NCBI GenBank assembly: GCA_947629615.1
Contig: CANRER010000023.1
Location: 1 to 14,661 of the forward strand
Reading direction: 5' to 3'
Source of the DNA: an uncultured Clostridia bacterium
Lineage (GTDB): Bacteria > Bacillota > Clostridia > UMGS1883
Length of the DNA: 14,661 nt
Under the pieces are notes generated by a model. That model searched no databases, was not told the origin of the DNA, and saw only the letters and a program-made list of their open reading frames with translations. Below, piece after piece: positions 13,525-14,661 of the stretch. A program made the position numbers and the translations under genes. Position 1 is the stretch's first letter. Each line of letters opens with the position of its first letter.

Positions 13525-14259
13525 TCAGCCGATGTACGCGCCGATTTCCTCAAGCATAGCCCTGCCGTCCGACGGGTCGGGGCCGCCGAGGGCAAAGTCT
13601 TCGGCGGTAGGCGGCGTATTGCGTAACAGGCGGCACGCCAAAGCCAGCGCGGAATACACGGAGCTTCTGACAAGCTCGTCTGCTGCGACGTCGCCGCAGG
13701 CCGAGGCAATGAAGGGCAAAAGGGCCTCGCGGCTTTCGCGAATATGCGGCAGCGTTTTCCCGAGCGAGAGCGCCTTTTCGGGCATACCGGCCCCGAGATA
13801 CAGAAAGCATAGATTGGCGCGGGTGGTTCCGCGCACCTTTTCGTTGGCGCTGTTTTGTATAACCTTCTCCGCCAGAGCTATGGCCTCGTCCGCGTCGCTT
13901 GGCGAAAGGGCGAGTGAAAGCTCCGAAAGCAGAGCGTAGTTGTTGGGACAGGCTTTTACGGCGTCTTTAAGCAGGGCTATGGCTTCGTCCGTTTTGCCCT
14001 CGCGCCTTAGGTCGTGAGCCATAGTGAAAATTTTGCGGGCCATGTCCTCGCCGCGCAGCTCGTCCATGCCGAAAAGCTCGTCCAACGTGGCCTCAAAGCA
14101 GTTCGCGATTGTCGGCAGCAGCGTTATGTCCGGGTAGGTCGCGCCGGTTTCCCAGCGGCTCACGGCCTGCGGCGACACGCCGAGAAGCTCGGCGAGCCGC
14201 TCCTGCGTAAGGCCGTTCTTCAGCCTCAGGCCTCGCAGATGTTCTCCGAATTTTAACAT
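13525..14259 (-). CDS. XRE-family transcriptional regulator with TPR-like C-terminal region
   Basis: This 244-residue protein has an N-terminal Cro/C1-type helix-turn-helix: FGEHLRGLRLKNGLTQERLA then ELLGVSPQAVSRWETG, ending at LDELFG near 64. The remainder is helical with repeats of TPR character, such as AHDLRREGKTDEAIALLKDAV (about 80-100), SPSDADEAIALAEKVI (about 118-133) and FLYLGAGMPEKALSLGKTL (about 150-168). Such XRE-TPR proteins often respond to peptides or partner proteins, but the ligand here cannot be told. GAGGTGAT lies just before the ATG on the minus strand. It is convergent to yabR and has its own promoter with a palindromic operator, which suggests autoregulation. No partner gene is visible on either side within the window. 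Confidence 0.88.
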   Translation of the reverse strand: MLKFGEHLRGLRLKNGLTQERLAELLGVSPQAVSRWETGATYPDITLLPTIANCFEATLDELFGMDELRGEDMARKIFTMAHDLRREGKTDEAIALLKDAVKACPNNYALLSELSLALSPSDADEAIALAEKVIQNSANEKVRGTTRANLCFLYLGAGMPEKALSLGKTLPHIRESREALLPFIASACGDVAADELVRSSVYSALALACRLLRNTPPTAEDFALGGPDPSDGRAMLEEIGAYIG

Positions 14260-14279
14260 AATATCACCTCGTCACAAAT

Positions 14280-14299
14280 TATTGTATCGCGATACAATA
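14280..14299. promoter_or_regulatory. 20-bp perfect palindrome, probable operator of the XRE gene
   Basis: TATTGTATCGCGATACAATA is a perfect 20-bp palindrome. It lies between the -10 box and the ATG of the minus-strand XRE gene and covers the predicted transcription start near 14295. A homodimeric Cro/C1-type regulator bound here would block its own promoter. That the XRE protein is the ligand is inferred from position. Confidence 0.75.
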
Positions 14300-14301
14300 T
14301 A

Positions 14302-14330
14302 ATAATATACAAACGGGCGGCGTATGTCAA
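14302..14330 (-). promoter_or_regulatory. Sigma-A promoter of the XRE gene
   Basis: On the minus strand a perfect TTGACA (14330-14325) is followed by a 17-bp spacer and TATTAT (14307-14302), matching the -10 consensus at five of six positions. Transcription would start near 14295, inside the palindrome, giving a leader of about 36 nt. Confidence 0.8.
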
Positions 14331-14425
14331 AGCCTTTGTCGTTGAGAAAATATAAACCGGAATGAGAATTGTCCGCTGCTCCTCCTCTCACCACAAATCC
14401 GGCTTCGCCGTCTTTGCGGGGCCCC

Positions 14426-14452
14426 GAGCGACGGATGAGGGGTTTTGGTGCT
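14426..14452 (-). repeat. Relic of the palindromic repeat, inverted relative to 5598-5729
   Basis: GAGCGACGGATGAGG (14426-14440) is the exact reverse complement of 5678-5692 within the palindromic element. The following GGTTTTGGTGCTC resembles, with gaps, the reverse complement of the loop region at 5661-5677. The hairpin arms rich in CTTCCCC are not preserved, so this is a decayed or partial copy. Confidence 0.55.
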
Positions 14453-14476
14453 CATATTTATACAACAATAATCTGC

Positions 14477-14497
14477 GGAGCGCCGAGTCGGCGCTCC
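14477..14497. repeat. Short perfect palindrome in the right-hand intergenic region
   Basis: GGAGCGCCGA (14477-14486) and TCGGCGCTCC (14488-14497) are perfect 10-bp arms around a single central base. No T-tract follows. The sequence is of a type common in dispersed intergenic repeats; a second short pair, CGTAC and GTACG, follows at about 14506-14523. Confidence 0.6.
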
Positions 14498-14661
14498 CTA
14501 CTTAGCGTACCGCAGGGTGTACGTCCCCGTTCGGCTCACAATGGGTCGTTTCATTGAACGCGAGAGGACCGTTTCTCTGTGTTCGGATGGCATTTTATCG
14601 GTACCGGCTTAGTTAAATATCCGATATTATTCCGTCTGTCGTAGCATTTACGCCAAGTTCC

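Larger units (their letters stand above)
14331..14661. other. Right-hand region without a convincing gene
   Basis: This stretch lies upstream of the XRE promoter and reaches the window edge. It holds the repeat relic and the short palindrome described separately. A 62-codon frame at 14369-14557 reads straight through both and has no Shine-Dalgarno or family resemblance. From 14540 to the end nothing was recognised on either strand; base composition is more AT-rich than in the coding region. Confidence 0.6.

Noticed and set aside
14369..14557. 62-codon frame at the right edge
   Set aside because: It runs through repeat relics, lacks a Shine-Dalgarno and shows no family pattern.
1..14661. CRISPR array, insertion sequence or prophage
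   Set aside because: No regularly spaced direct repeats, transposase, integrase or phage structural gene is present; the only mobile-looking unit is the repeat and DUF559 block.

Overview
The window looks like chromosomal DNA of a GC-rich, spore-forming Firmicute, most likely a gut-type Clostridia (Oscillospirales-like). The reasons are: a bifunctional Rel of Gram-positive type; the acyl-phosphate acyltransferase PlsY; the sporulation pair yabP-yabQ followed by divIC and yabR, a gene order known from Bacillus and Clostridia; TTG and GTG starts behind strong Shine-Dalgarno sequences; and a palindromic intergenic repeat of a type I associate with gut Clostridia. The lineage is inferred from gene content and sequence style only. 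There is no rRNA, tRNA, CRISPR array or obvious prophage.

Layout. Positions 1-9901 are a tightly packed plus-strand run: recJ (3' part only), rel, der, plsY, a DUF559 nuclease-like gene preceded by a palindromic repeat, gpsA, and two unrelated flavoprotein oxidoreductases. Most junctions overlap or are under 20 bp; the exception is the repeat/DUF559 block at about 5480-6138, which separates plsY from gpsA. A good sigma-A promoter overlaps the last codon of the second flavoprotein gene and drives rodA plus a LexA/S24-like protein (9958-11742). A hairpin with a T-tract then precedes yabP-yabQ (11804-12537). Another strong sigma-A promoter drives divIC-yabR (12609-13361), closed by a clear terminator. 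A minus-strand XRE regulator with a TPR-like region (13525-14259) converges on it; its sigma-A promoter has a 20-bp perfect palindrome across the predicted start site. The last 300 bases hold no convincing gene but carry a relic of the palindromic repeat and a second short palindrome.

How the genes work together. RecJ (repair), Rel (alarmone control) and Der (50S assembly) form a growth-control block. GpsA makes glycerol-3-phosphate and PlsY acylates it, so the mobile-looking insert sits between two consecutive steps of phospholipid synthesis. RodA (wall elongation), DivIC (division) and YabP/YabQ (spore cortex) form an envelope block.

The most interesting signals are: (1) the DUF559 gene with its palindromic repeat, a possible REP/RAYT-like unit, with one active-site-motif residue changed and a promoter-like sequence in its 3' end; (2) the hairpin before yabP, which can terminate read-through and bury the yabP Shine-Dalgarno, while a possible SigE promoter would start inside its loop and escape it; (3) an S24 protein whose catalytic lysine position appears to be arginine; (4) the palindromic operator of the XRE gene.
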